From: VXNE01 sp965116625
GTDB taxonomy: Bacteria > Pseudomonadota > Gammaproteobacteria > Pseudomonadales > Azotimanducaceae
Assembly: GCA_965116625.1 (NCBI GenBank)
Contig: OZ220717.1
Coordinates: forward strand, 3,658,001-3,722,000
DNA: 64,000 nt
Reading direction: 5' to 3'
The first letter of the stretch is position 1; the number at the start of each line of letters is the position of its first letter. The translations under genes and the position numbers were made by a program. A model generated the notes under the pieces. The model was not told where the DNA came from. It ran no database searches and saw only the letters and a program-made list of their open reading frames with translations. This document shows, piece by piece, positions 16,467 to 24,742 of this stretch.

Positions 16467-19400
16467 GTGGTTGCGGCTGTCGGATCAAGGACGGCTCTCC
16501 TCGCATCGATTCTCGTGCTGATGGCCGGGTCCGTCAGCGTCTCGGCGTCGGAGGCCGCCGAAGCCGTCCAGTTCCGCATAGAAGCGCAGGATCTCGGCAG
16601 CGCACTCAATCAGTTCGCATTGCAGAGCGGCAAGGAAATCCTGTTCGTCGAGGACGAGATTGCCGGCAAGTCGACCGCCGAGGTCTCCGGTACGTATCAC
16701 CCCCTTGCGGCGCTCGACCTGCTGCTGGCGAATACCGGGCTGGAATACCGAATCTCCGATCTCGACACGATCCTGGTCGGCAACCAGATCCAGATCACAT
16801 CGGGCCAGGAGTCCGAAGCGCCCGGATCGGAGTCCGTGAGCGAGTCGGAGGCGGCAACCTCCGGCGTTGCGTCGGCGCCGGCGGCGGCAAACGCGTACCC
16901 CGCCAGGGCGGGCGCCGGGGAGCCGGGCGCGATCGAAGAGATCATCGTGGTCGGTATTCGCGGAAGTCTGCGGCTGTCCCTGGACCGGAAGAGAGGCGCC
17001 GATCACTTCGTCGATACCATCACCGCCGAGGACATCGGCGCGTTCCCGGCACAGAACCTGGCCGAGTCCCTGCAGCGGATCAGCGGGGTCGCCATCGACC
17101 GCAAGAGCGGCGAAGGTGCGTTTGTCAGCGTTCGCGGCCTCGGTCCGCAGTTCGTCCAGACCACCATCGGCGGGCGCGTGTCCGCGTCCAACGTCGCCCC
17201 GGGAAGCCACGACGGCAGAGGTGCCACGAACACCAAGTCGCGTGCGGTCGGGTTTCACGCATTCCAGTCCGGGCTGGTGCAGGCCGTGACCATCCACAAG
17301 TCGCCGCGGGCGGATCACATCGAGGGTGGCCTCGGCGGTTTCGTCGACATCGAACTGCGCAAGCCCTTCGATCTGGGCAAGCGGCATATCGCCCTGTCGC
17401 TCGAGACCACGCGCAACGAACTGGCCAACGACACCGCACCCGGCGTATTCGCGCTGTTCAGCGATGTCCTGAGCGATACGGTGGGCCTGATGGCGTCGGC
17501 GCAGTGGGACAATCGGGTCTTTCGATCAGACTCGCTGGAACAATACGGGTTTCTGGGGGATCCGCGGACCGTCACCATCGACGGCCTGGAGCTGGGTCCC
17601 GGATATTATCCTTCCCAGCTCCTTGGGGAGCTGCACCTCACGGACCGCGATCGCCTGAACGTCTCCTCTTCCCTGCAGTGGCGGCCTTCGGACCGCGTCG
17701 ATGTGACCTTCGATGCGCTGTACACGAGGAACGCGGCTTTCGAGACGGATTACTGGCGGTCCTTCCGCATAGCCCAGGGTCATCAGCAGATCACTGCGGC
17801 AACGCTCGCGGACGACAACGGCACCGGCGTCTTCACCACGATCTCCACCTCCGGCGCAGGCGCTTTCGTGCAGCACGCCACGGAGGATGTCGACAACGTG
17901 TTCGTGAACTACGCCGCCAACCTGCGGTTCCAGGCCACCGACCGGCTGTTCCTCAACCTCGACATCACGGTCTCCGACACCGAGGCGCCGATCGAGAATC
18001 GGGATGCCCTGATGCGCAATACCCGCACCCAGATGACCTACCGCAAGAACGGTCCGGGCGGGCTTCCGTCGTTGACCTCGTCTTCGCCGTTGACCGACGT
18101 CGATCACTGGAGCGTCGTGAAACAGTCGGTGCAGGAACACCTGGTCGATGACCGGATATCCCAGTTCAGGGCCGACGCGACCTACGCGTTCGACGGCGGC
18201 TGGCTCGACACGGTCCAGGTGGGGGTCAGGACCTACCGGCAGGAGCGCCGAGACCGGTCCAGGTACCTGAACAGCCGGGCTTTCATCGATCGCCCCATCA
18301 CCGAGTTCGGCGGCGGCCTGCCATTCCCGGCCGAATCGGATTTCCTTGACGGGCTCGGCATCGAGTTTCCGTCGCCCGTCCTGAGCCCCAACTTCGATGC
18401 GCTGCAGCAGACCTTCATTACCCGGGCTGACGAAATCCGGGCGGGCGGCGGCTTCAATACCGGCACCGGAAAGTCCCTGGACGAGTTCACGTCCGGCCGT
18501 TTCAACGAAGACCTCAACCACGAGGACGACGGCAACGCGGTCTATGCGATGGTCACGTTCAGCGGGACCCTGGGCGACACGCCCTACTCCGGCAATGTCG
18601 GCGTGCGGTATGTCGACAACCGCACCGGGTCGGAAGGGGAAATCACGCAACCGATCGCCATCGATTACTCCGACCCGTCGTCGCCGGAGGTCGTCCTGTC
18701 CGCCCCCGAGTACGTTCTCATCGGCCACGGCTACACCCGGCTGCTGCCTTCCCTGAACCTGCGATTCGAGCCGCGGGAGGACGTCGTCGTGCGGGCCGCG
18801 GTCGCCAGGGTCCTGAGCCGGCCCAGGTATCTCGATCTCAGTCCCCGGCTCACCGTCCAGCCCAATCCCCGGACCATGCGGGGCGGCAACGGTGAACTCG
18901 ACCCGACGACCGCAGCACAGTTCGACCTGGCGGTGGAATGGTATTTCGCGGACTACTCTATCGCCTCGGCGGGCCTCTTCACCAAGCGAATCGAGAGTTT
19001 CGTCCAGTCCGACGTCGAAGTCGTCCCGTTCCCCGGCGTCATCGATCCGGAAACCGGCCAGCCGCTTGTCCTTACCGCCTTCCTACCCCTGAATACCGGA
19101 GAATCGAGCCTGGTCGGCATGGAACTGGCATTTCAGCGAACGTTTGCGGACGTGCTGCCGCCGCCCTTCGACGGTCTCGGCGTGATCGCCAACTACACCT
19201 ACATCAACTCCGGCTCAGACTTCAGGAACGAAAAAACGGGTGCTTCCTACAGCATTCCGGGACTGTCCGAGAACACGATCAACCTCACGCTGTTCTACGA
19301 GAAGGGGCCGTGGAGCGGCCGGCTCTCCTACAACTTCCGCGACGACTTCCTGGATGACATCAACGGCGGCTTTTCGGGACACCCCTATTTCGTAGACGCC

Positions 19401-19589
19401 TACGACCAGTTCGATGGGTCCATTGGCTTCACTCTGAACGAGAAGGTCTCGTTCGCCCTCGAAGGGATCAACATTACCGACGAGAGCGTCTACTACTACA
19501 ACCGTCTGGGCACCGGCATGCAGGAGCACGTGTCGAGCGCGATCCATGCCGGTCGCCGGTTTCAACTTGGCGTGCGAATGAAACTATAG
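16467..19589 (+). CDS. TonB-dependent transducer receptor with STN signalling domain
   Basis: About 1040 residues. A signal peptide (MVAAVGSRTALLASILVLMAG) is followed by an STN (secretin and TonB N-terminus) domain at about 35-105 (VQFRIEAQDLGSALNQFALQ ... LEYRISDLDTILVG), which in FecA-type systems contacts FecR. A low-complexity linker leads to the TonB box/plug (IEEIIVVGIRGS, DIGAFPAQNLAESLQRISGV) and barrel ending FQLGVRMKL. It belongs to the TIGR01782-like group. I chose GTG at 16467 because GGGGG lies 8 bases upstream and a clean signal peptide starts there; the frame is open back into FecR. It is roughly 75 percent identical over plug and barrel to the next receptor, a recent tandem duplicate. 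Confidence 0.94.
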   Translation: MVAAVGSRTALLASILVLMAGSVSVSASEAAEAVQFRIEAQDLGSALNQFALQSGKEILFVEDEIAGKSTAEVSGTYHPLAALDLLLANTGLEYRISDLDTILVGNQIQITSGQESEAPGSESVSESEAATSGVASAPAAANAYPARAGAGEPGAIEEIIVVGIRGSLRLSLDRKRGADHFVDTITAEDIGAFPAQNLAESLQRISGVAIDRKSGEGAFVSVRGLGPQFVQTTIGGRVSASNVAPGSHDGRGATNTKSRAVGFHAFQSGLVQAVTIHKSPRADHIEGGLGGFVDIELRKPFDLGKRHIALSLETTRNELANDTAPGVFALFSDVLSDTVGLMASAQWDNRVFRSDSLEQYGFLGDPRTVTIDGLELGPGYYPSQLLGELHLTDRDRLNVSSSLQWRPSDRVDVTFDALYTRNAAFETDYWRSFRIAQGHQQITAATLADDNGTGVFTTISTSGAGAFVQHATEDVDNVFVNYAANLRFQATDRLFLNLDITVSDTEAPIENRDALMRNTRTQMTYRKNGPGGLPSLTSSSPLTDVDHWSVVKQSVQEHLVDDRISQFRADATYAFDGGWLDTVQVGVRTYRQERRDRSRYLNSRAFIDRPITEFGGGLPFPAESDFLDGLGIEFPSPVLSPNFDALQQTFITRADEIRAGGGFNTGTGKSLDEFTSGRFNEDLNHEDDGNAVYAMVTFSGTLGDTPYSGNVGVRYVDNRTGSEGEITQPIAIDYSDPSSPEVVLSAPEYVLIGHGYTRLLPSLNLRFEPREDVVVRAAVARVLSRPRYLDLSPRLTVQPNPRTMRGGNGELDPTTAAQFDLAVEWYFADYSIASAGLFTKRIESFVQSDVEVVPFPGVIDPETGQPLVLTAFLPLNTGESSLVGMELAFQRTFADVLPPPFDGLGVIANYTYINSGSDFRNEKTGASYSIPGLSENTINLTLFYEKGPWSGRLSYNFRDDFLDDINGGFSGHPYFVDAYDQFDGSIGFTLNEKVSFALEGINITDESVYYYNRLGTGMQEHVSSAIHAGRRFQLGVRMKL

Positions 19590-19879
19590 CGCCATTGCCC
19601 AGGCAGCGCTCCCGAAAACAACCCATTGATATTAAGTGGTTTTTCCGTTCCATACGGATGGCCTTGCCAACGTCCGGGCCGGCTGTTGCGCAAAAAGTCG
19701 GAATCCGGATGAGGGAATCCGCCTCGGCGTCGTCTACATGTCAGGAGAGAGGTGTTTCTGTAGAGGCACATCCCGAAAACAACCTGGGAGCGCTCGAGTT
19801 CCTTGCCGGCGCCAAGCTGGTGCTGGCAGGCTCGATACCAACCCGGGTAAGGCACGTAACCACAGTGGAGAGAAATTCC
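19590..19879. other. Intergenic region between tandem receptors, with a 14-bp direct repeat
   Basis: 290 bases separating the two paralogous receptors. TCCCGAAAACAACC occurs twice, at 19610-19623 and 19771-19784, 161 bases apart in the same orientation. A second short duplication, GGAATCCG, is seen at about 19700 and 19714. The length and the ribosome site GGAGAGA before 19880 suggest a separate promoter for the second receptor, but I cannot point to a convincing -35/-10 or terminator. No gene is visible. Confidence 0.45.
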
Positions 19880-22672
19880 ATGCCAAGGAATACGAGACTG
19901 AAGAACACGCTGCGGCTGGTCGCCGCGGCGTTTGCCGGCGCGTTGCTATGCGGCACGGCGTCTGCCCAGGAAGCGGACGCCCAAGCTGCGGAACAAGCTG
20001 CGGAAGACGACGACGGCATCGTCGAAGAGATCGTCGTGACCGGCATCCGCGGCAGCATGCAGCAGTCGCTGGAACGCAAGAGAAACGCCGACCACTTCGT
20101 CGATGCGATCACCGCCGAAGACATCGGCGCATTCCCCGATCAGAACCTCGCCGAGGCCCTGCAGCGAATCAGCGGCGTCGCCATCGACCGCAAGAGTGGC
20201 GAAGGCGCCTTCGTCAGCGTCCGCGGCCTGGGTCCCCAATTCGTGCAGGCAACGATCGCCGGGCGCGTCTCCGCGTCCAACGTCGCCCCCGGAAGCCACG
20301 ACGGCAGGGGGAATTCGAACCCGAAATCCCGCGCGGTCGGCTTTCACGCCTTCCAGTCCGGACTCGTGCAGGCGGTGGAAATCCACAAGTCGCCGCGGGC
20401 CGACCACGTCGAGGGCGGGCTCGGCGGCTTCGTCGACATCCAGCCGCGCAAGCCCTTCGACATCGGCGAGCGGCGAATCGCGCTTTCCCTCGACACCACG
20501 CGAAACGAGTTGTCGAACGACACCGCACCCGGCGTATTCGCGCTGTTCAGCGATGTCTTGACCGACAACATGGGCGTGATGGTCTCGGCGCAGTGGGACA
20601 ACCGGGTCTTCCGGTCGGACTCCCTGCACCAGAACGGCTACATTCGTAATCCCAGGACCGTCACGATCAACGGCGCGTCAATGACCGGCTACTCCCTGAA
20701 TCACCTCAATGGCGTATTGCATTACACGGACCGCGATCGCCTCAACGTTTCCGGATCCCTGCAATTCCGGCCTTCGGATCGCGTCGACCTGACATTCGAC
20801 GTCCTGTATGCCAGCAACGTGGCCGACGAGACCGAATACCTGCGGTCCATGCGGATATCGCAGGGGCTTGGCCGGCTCACCGACGCAACGGTGACGGATG
20901 ACAACGGGACCGGCATCTTCACCACGCTTTCCACCTCCGGCGCGGGCGCGTTCATCCAGCACGCCACCGAGACGGTCGACAACGTGGCGGTGAACTACGG
21001 CGCCAACCTGCAGATCCAGGCCTCGGATCGCCTTTCCCTCAATTTCGACGTGGCGGTGTCCGATACGGAAGTTCCGATCGAGAACCGGGACGCCCTGATG
21101 CGGAACACCCGCACCCAGATGACATACCGCCAGAACGGCCCGGGGGCGGTGCCGTCGCTGACCTCGTCTGCGCCGTTGACCGACGTCAACCATTGGAGCG
21201 TCGTGAAACAATCTCGCCAAGAGCACGTCGTCGATGATTCGAACGTGCAGTTCAGGGTCGACGCAACCTATGAGCTTGATGGCTGGTTCGACACGGTCCA
21301 GGCCGGTGTCCGGACCTACCGGCAGGAACGCCGTGACCGGGCGAGATACCTGAACAGCAGGGCCTTCATCAACAAGCCGATTACCGAGTTCGGCGGGGGT
21401 CTGCCGCTTCCGGCGGAGGACAACTTCCTGGACGCGCTGGGCGCCGAGTTCCCCTCGCCGGTCCTGATCCCGAACCTCGATGCGCTGCAGGAGACCTTCA
21501 TTACCCGCGCCGACGAGATCCGGGCAGGCGGCGGTTTCAACACGGGAACTGGCAAATCCCTCGATGAATACACATCGGGCCGCTTCAATGAGGACATCAA
21601 TCACGAAGACGACGGAAATGCGCTGTATGCCATGGTGACGTTCAGTGGTGACCTGAACGGCACGCCGTACTCCGGCAATGTCGGCGTGCGCTACGTGGAC
21701 AACAGCACGGGGTCCGAGGGGCTGATCGTGCAACCCCTGTCGATCGACTATTCCGACCCGACGGCGCCGGAGCTCATCCTGGCGGATCCCGCGTATCTCG
21801 AGGTGGGCCACGAGTACACCGAAGTGTTGCCTTCCCTGAATCTTCGATTCGATCCCCGCGACGACATCGTCGTGCGGGTTGCCCTCGCAAAAGTGTTCAG
21901 CCGGCCGGCATTCCGGGAGCTGAATCCAAATGCCAGCGTGCAGCCAAACAACCGAACCATGTCGGGCGGCAACGGCCAGCTCAACCCCACCGTGGGGATC
22001 CAGTTCGACCTCGCGCTGGAATGGTATTTCGCGGACTACTCGATCGCGTCGTTCGGCCTCTTCACGAAGGAGATTGAGGGATTTGTTCAGAATGACATCG
22101 AACTGGTCCCGTTCCCGGGTGTGACCGATCCCGAAACGAACCAACCCCTGGTGCTGGAGGCCTTCAGACCGCTGAACACCGGAGAGTCCGGCCTGGTCGG
22201 CTTCGAACTGGCGTTCCAGCGGACGATGGAAGGCCTGCTGCCGGCGCCGTTCGACGGGCTCGGCGTGATCGCCAACTACACCTACATCAATTCCGGGGCT
22301 GACTTCGAGAGCGCGAAAACAATGGCCTCGTACAGCATTCCGGGGCTGTCGGAGAACACGATCAACTTCACCGTGTTCTACGAGAAGGGGCCGTGGAGCG
22401 GTCGGGTCTCCTACAACTCCCGAGACGATTTCCTGGACAATATCGGGGTCGCGTGGCAACCCCATCCCTATTTCGTCCACCCGTACAAGCAGTACGACGC
22501 GTCCTTCGGCTATGCGCCGAACGACAACTTGTCGTTCGCCCTGGAAGGGATCAACCTGACCGACGAGAGCGTCTACTACTACAACCGGGTCGGATCGGGC
22601 CAGCAGGACCACTTCTCCAGCGCGATCAACGCCGGGCGCCGGTTCCAGTTTGCCGTGCGCTACAAGCTGTAG
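19880..22672 (+). CDS. TonB-dependent receptor, paralogue of 16467 lacking STN domain
   Basis: 930 residues. The signal peptide ends ASA at 27-29, followed by a short acidic linker (about residues 31-46), then VEEIVVTGIRGS, the plug (DIGAFPDQNLAEALQRISGV, GAFVSVRGLGPQFVQATI) and a barrel ending FQFAVRYKL. It lacks the STN domain of its neighbour, so it can import but should not signal to FecR. Long stretches of plug and barrel are identical between the two. The start at 19880 follows GGAGAGA at good spacing and gives a standard signal peptide; the open frame before it has no similarity. It is followed by an intrinsic-terminator-like hairpin at 22779. Confidence 0.95.
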   Translation: MPRNTRLKNTLRLVAAAFAGALLCGTASAQEADAQAAEQAAEDDDGIVEEIVVTGIRGSMQQSLERKRNADHFVDAITAEDIGAFPDQNLAEALQRISGVAIDRKSGEGAFVSVRGLGPQFVQATIAGRVSASNVAPGSHDGRGNSNPKSRAVGFHAFQSGLVQAVEIHKSPRADHVEGGLGGFVDIQPRKPFDIGERRIALSLDTTRNELSNDTAPGVFALFSDVLTDNMGVMVSAQWDNRVFRSDSLHQNGYIRNPRTVTINGASMTGYSLNHLNGVLHYTDRDRLNVSGSLQFRPSDRVDLTFDVLYASNVADETEYLRSMRISQGLGRLTDATVTDDNGTGIFTTLSTSGAGAFIQHATETVDNVAVNYGANLQIQASDRLSLNFDVAVSDTEVPIENRDALMRNTRTQMTYRQNGPGAVPSLTSSAPLTDVNHWSVVKQSRQEHVVDDSNVQFRVDATYELDGWFDTVQAGVRTYRQERRDRARYLNSRAFINKPITEFGGGLPLPAEDNFLDALGAEFPSPVLIPNLDALQETFITRADEIRAGGGFNTGTGKSLDEYTSGRFNEDINHEDDGNALYAMVTFSGDLNGTPYSGNVGVRYVDNSTGSEGLIVQPLSIDYSDPTAPELILADPAYLEVGHEYTEVLPSLNLRFDPRDDIVVRVALAKVFSRPAFRELNPNASVQPNNRTMSGGNGQLNPTVGIQFDLALEWYFADYSIASFGLFTKEIEGFVQNDIELVPFPGVTDPETNQPLVLEAFRPLNTGESGLVGFELAFQRTMEGLLPAPFDGLGVIANYTYINSGADFESAKTMASYSIPGLSENTINFTVFYEKGPWSGRVSYNSRDDFLDNIGVAWQPHPYFVHPYKQYDASFGYAPNDNLSFALEGINLTDESVYYYNRVGSGQQDHFSSAINAGRRFQFAVRYKL

Positions 22673-22778
22673 TCCCCCCTCCCCATTGCGATATCGCCTC
22701 TTCACGAGGCGGTGTCGCCTGGGGTTCTGTTCGCTGGGCAAACAACCGGGCAACCCGCGTGGTCCAGGCGAACATCGG

Positions 22779-22841
22779 TCCCCCGGTGATTTCGCCCTAC
22801 CTCTCACACAAGGTGATGTCATCGGGGGATTCGTTTTTTTT
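22779..22841 (+). terminator. Intrinsic terminator or attenuator directly before a PhyH ribosome site
   Basis: TCCCCCGGTGAT at 22779-22790 pairs with GTCATCGGGGGA at 22818-22829 (12 pairs, two G-U). An inner ACCT/AGGT pairing lies in the loop, and eight T follow at 22834-22841. The next base group is the GAGGAG ribosome site of the PhyH gene at 22854. It may simply end the receptor transcript, or it may gate read-through into the catabolic operon. A smaller hairpin CGCCTC-TTCAC-GAGGCG lies just after the receptor stop. Confidence 0.65.
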
Positions 22842-22853
22842 GCGAGGAGCATG

Positions 22854-23927
22854 ATGGGCCAGCATCATGAGTTTCGGGAACGACCCGTGACCTTCGAGCG
22901 GCCGGAACACCACTTCGCGTTCCTGGTCGCGCCCGACGGCGCCATGCTCGGCCTCGGCGGCGATGGCGCGCTTGCGCTGCATGACGAAGCGGATGATCGC
23001 GTCATCTGGGACAGGACACCGGAGGGCGTCAGGCATGTTGCCACCGGCAAGGCCGTACCGGCCGTTGTGGACAACGGCACCTGTACATTGTCCGTGGGTT
23101 CGGATGAGGTCGCGTTCACCGTCGCCCACGGCCCCGAGAAACTGCCCTCCGAGTACCTCGAACACCTGAAGCGCGAGGGCTGGGTATGTCTCACCTGCAT
23201 CCTGTCGCCGGACATCGTCGACGGGCTGCAGCGCGTTGCCGGATCGGACCGCCACGAAGGCGTACCGACGACAAGGGACATACCGATGGTCTGCCAGCAC
23301 AGCGCCGTTGGCAGGGCCATCTGTGAACCCGTCTCGCTCTGGCTCATTCGGCAGTACGTAGAGACGACGGACCTGCACCTGGGACATCCGCCCAACTGCA
23401 ACTCGCTAGCGCCCTGGGAGGGCGAGAGACCGGTACAGGGCTGGCACTCCGACATCCCGTATATCCCTTCCGAGGGAGGAAACGTCGTTGCAGACCGCAA
23501 GGGGCCCATCAAGGCCGTCCAGCGCAACGTCTGCGTATCCGACTTCAACAAGGGCAACGGCGCCACGGCGTACAAGCTGGGCTCGCACCTGGCGGATACG
23601 TTGCCGCCGCCGGAGTGGAACCCCGCGCGCCATGGACCGGACCCCACCGCGCGGCCATACAGTGGTCCCGATGCCGACGTGATCGAAGCGCCCGCCGGCA
23701 GCATCGTCCTGTACGATGCCAGGACCTGGCATCGCGCCGGCTTCAACCACAGCGACCGTAAACGCGCCGCCATGCTGATGTCGTTCCAGACGGCGGACGT
23801 CAGACCCAAGAGGGATACCCGGCCTGTCTGCAGGCGACTGCACGAGAGCCCCGTCTACCAGGAACTCGATGCCAGGCAGCAGCGGGAGATCACCGAACTG
23901 ATGATGAACCAGCCAGATGTTGCGTAA
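22854..23927 (+). CDS. PhyH family oxygenase with extra N-terminal domain
   Basis: 357 residues. Residues about 18-92 (HFAFLVAPDGAMLGLGGDG ... VAFTVAHG) are an accessory domain shared only with the PhyH at 13574. The oxygenase domain has H198 and D200 (GWHSD), H293 (TWHRAG) and R304 (SDRKRAAML). It lacks the 26-residue insertion of the paralogue. Tandem ATGs lie at 22851 and 22854; I prefer 22854 because AGGAG is only one base from the first. It begins a tightly spaced plus-strand run of catabolic genes and sits 13 bases after the T-run of a terminator-like hairpin. Confidence 0.93.
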   Translation: MGQHHEFRERPVTFERPEHHFAFLVAPDGAMLGLGGDGALALHDEADDRVIWDRTPEGVRHVATGKAVPAVVDNGTCTLSVGSDEVAFTVAHGPEKLPSEYLEHLKREGWVCLTCILSPDIVDGLQRVAGSDRHEGVPTTRDIPMVCQHSAVGRAICEPVSLWLIRQYVETTDLHLGHPPNCNSLAPWEGERPVQGWHSDIPYIPSEGGNVVADRKGPIKAVQRNVCVSDFNKGNGATAYKLGSHLADTLPPPEWNPARHGPDPTARPYSGPDADVIEAPAGSIVLYDARTWHRAGFNHSDRKRAAMLMSFQTADVRPKRDTRPVCRRLHESPVYQELDARQQREITELMMNQPDVA

Positions 23928-23982
23928 CGAGAGAGCGCACTCCCTGGCCAACTAACCCGACGCAATCACCTGGGGAGCAGTA

Positions 23983-24639
23983 ATGGCAGGTACCGATAGC
24001 GAGAAGCGCTTGCGCGAACAATTGGTCACGCAATACAGGAGGGTCGAGGCACTCGGCCTGAACGAAATGTCGTCCGGCAACCTGAGCGCAAGATTCGGCG
24101 ACGGGATGCTGATCTCCCCGAACGGGGCAACCGCGGAATCCATCGCCGTCGACACCGTCGTCGAGACCTCGTTCGACGGAAGCTACAGGGGCGAGCGCCT
24201 GCCCTCATCGGAGTGGCCCATGCATGCGGCCATCTACCAGAAGTACGCCGACGCCCACGCCGTGGTGCATACCCATTCAGACTACTGCGTCGCCGTGGCG
24301 AGCCACGTGATGCCGCTGCCCGGCTTTCACTATCTCGTGGGCGTTTTCGGTGGCGACGATGTCCCCTGCGTCCCCTACTCCACCTTCGGCAGACAGCAGC
24401 TTGCCGACGATGCGTCCGAGGCGCTCGCTGACCGTACGGTGTGCCTGCTCGGAAACCACGGAATGATCGGCCGCGCACCGAACCTGCAGCGCGCGGTCAA
24501 CCAGGCGCATCGCCTGGAGATCATGTGCCGGCAGTACGTGCTGGCCCGGCAACTGGGAGAACCGAAACGGCTGACCAGCGCCGATTGGGAAGACTTCTCG
24601 AAAAAGGCGGAGGAAATGGCGTACGCCAGGAACGGCTGA
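23983..24639 (+). CDS. Class II aldolase/adducin family protein
   Basis: 218-residue zinc-dependent aldolase or epimerase/decarboxylase fold (fuculose-1-phosphate aldolase type). Visible residues are the NxSSGNLSARF phosphate-binding segment at about 27-38, catalytic-type E77 (SSEWPMH), zinc ligands H96 and H98 (HTHSDY), and H159 in GNHGM. It probably cleaves a phosphorylated or acidic sugar-like intermediate in the cytoplasm; the substrate is undetermined. It lies 55 bases after the PhyH gene and before the sulfatases, consistent with the lower part of a degradation route. Confidence 0.92.
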   Translation: MAGTDSEKRLREQLVTQYRRVEALGLNEMSSGNLSARFGDGMLISPNGATAESIAVDTVVETSFDGSYRGERLPSSEWPMHAAIYQKYADAHAVVHTHSDYCVAVASHVMPLPGFHYLVGVFGGDDVPCVPYSTFGRQQLADDASEALADRTVCLLGNHGMIGRAPNLQRAVNQAHRLEIMCRQYVLARQLGEPKRLTSADWEDFSKKAEEMAYARNG

Positions 24640-24664
24640 CAGTCTGTGGTCCTGGATCACCCAG

Positions 24665-24742
24665 ATGAACGAATACCCGACACACTTCGATACTCCGGAA
24701 GACGCCTGCCACAAGTCTTGCGAAGCCTATGGCCAGTCGTAG
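24665..24742 (+). pseudogene. N-terminal relic of an NTF2-like gene
   Basis: A 25-codon frame beginning MNEYPTHFDTPEDA and stopping at TAG 24740-24742. Its start matches the first residues of the NTF2-like protein at 12513-13283 (MSELQTRFDTPEDA); similarity is lost after about residue 14. It overlaps the start codon of the sulfatase gene at 24729. I read it as the stump of a deleted NTF2-like gene, now possibly serving as a translated leader; the second role is speculation. Confidence 0.6.

Noticed and set aside
19690..19745. FecI-type promoter before the second receptor (GGAATCC and CGTCGTCTAC boxes)
   Set aside because: The spacing between candidate -35 and -10 elements does not fit 16-17 bases in any pairing I tried, and I found no matching motif before the other sigma or receptor genes.
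20678..22852. Open frame of 724 codons antisense to the second tandem receptor
   Set aside because: A shadow of the receptor; a similar one occurs opposite the first receptor simply because the two genes are duplicates.
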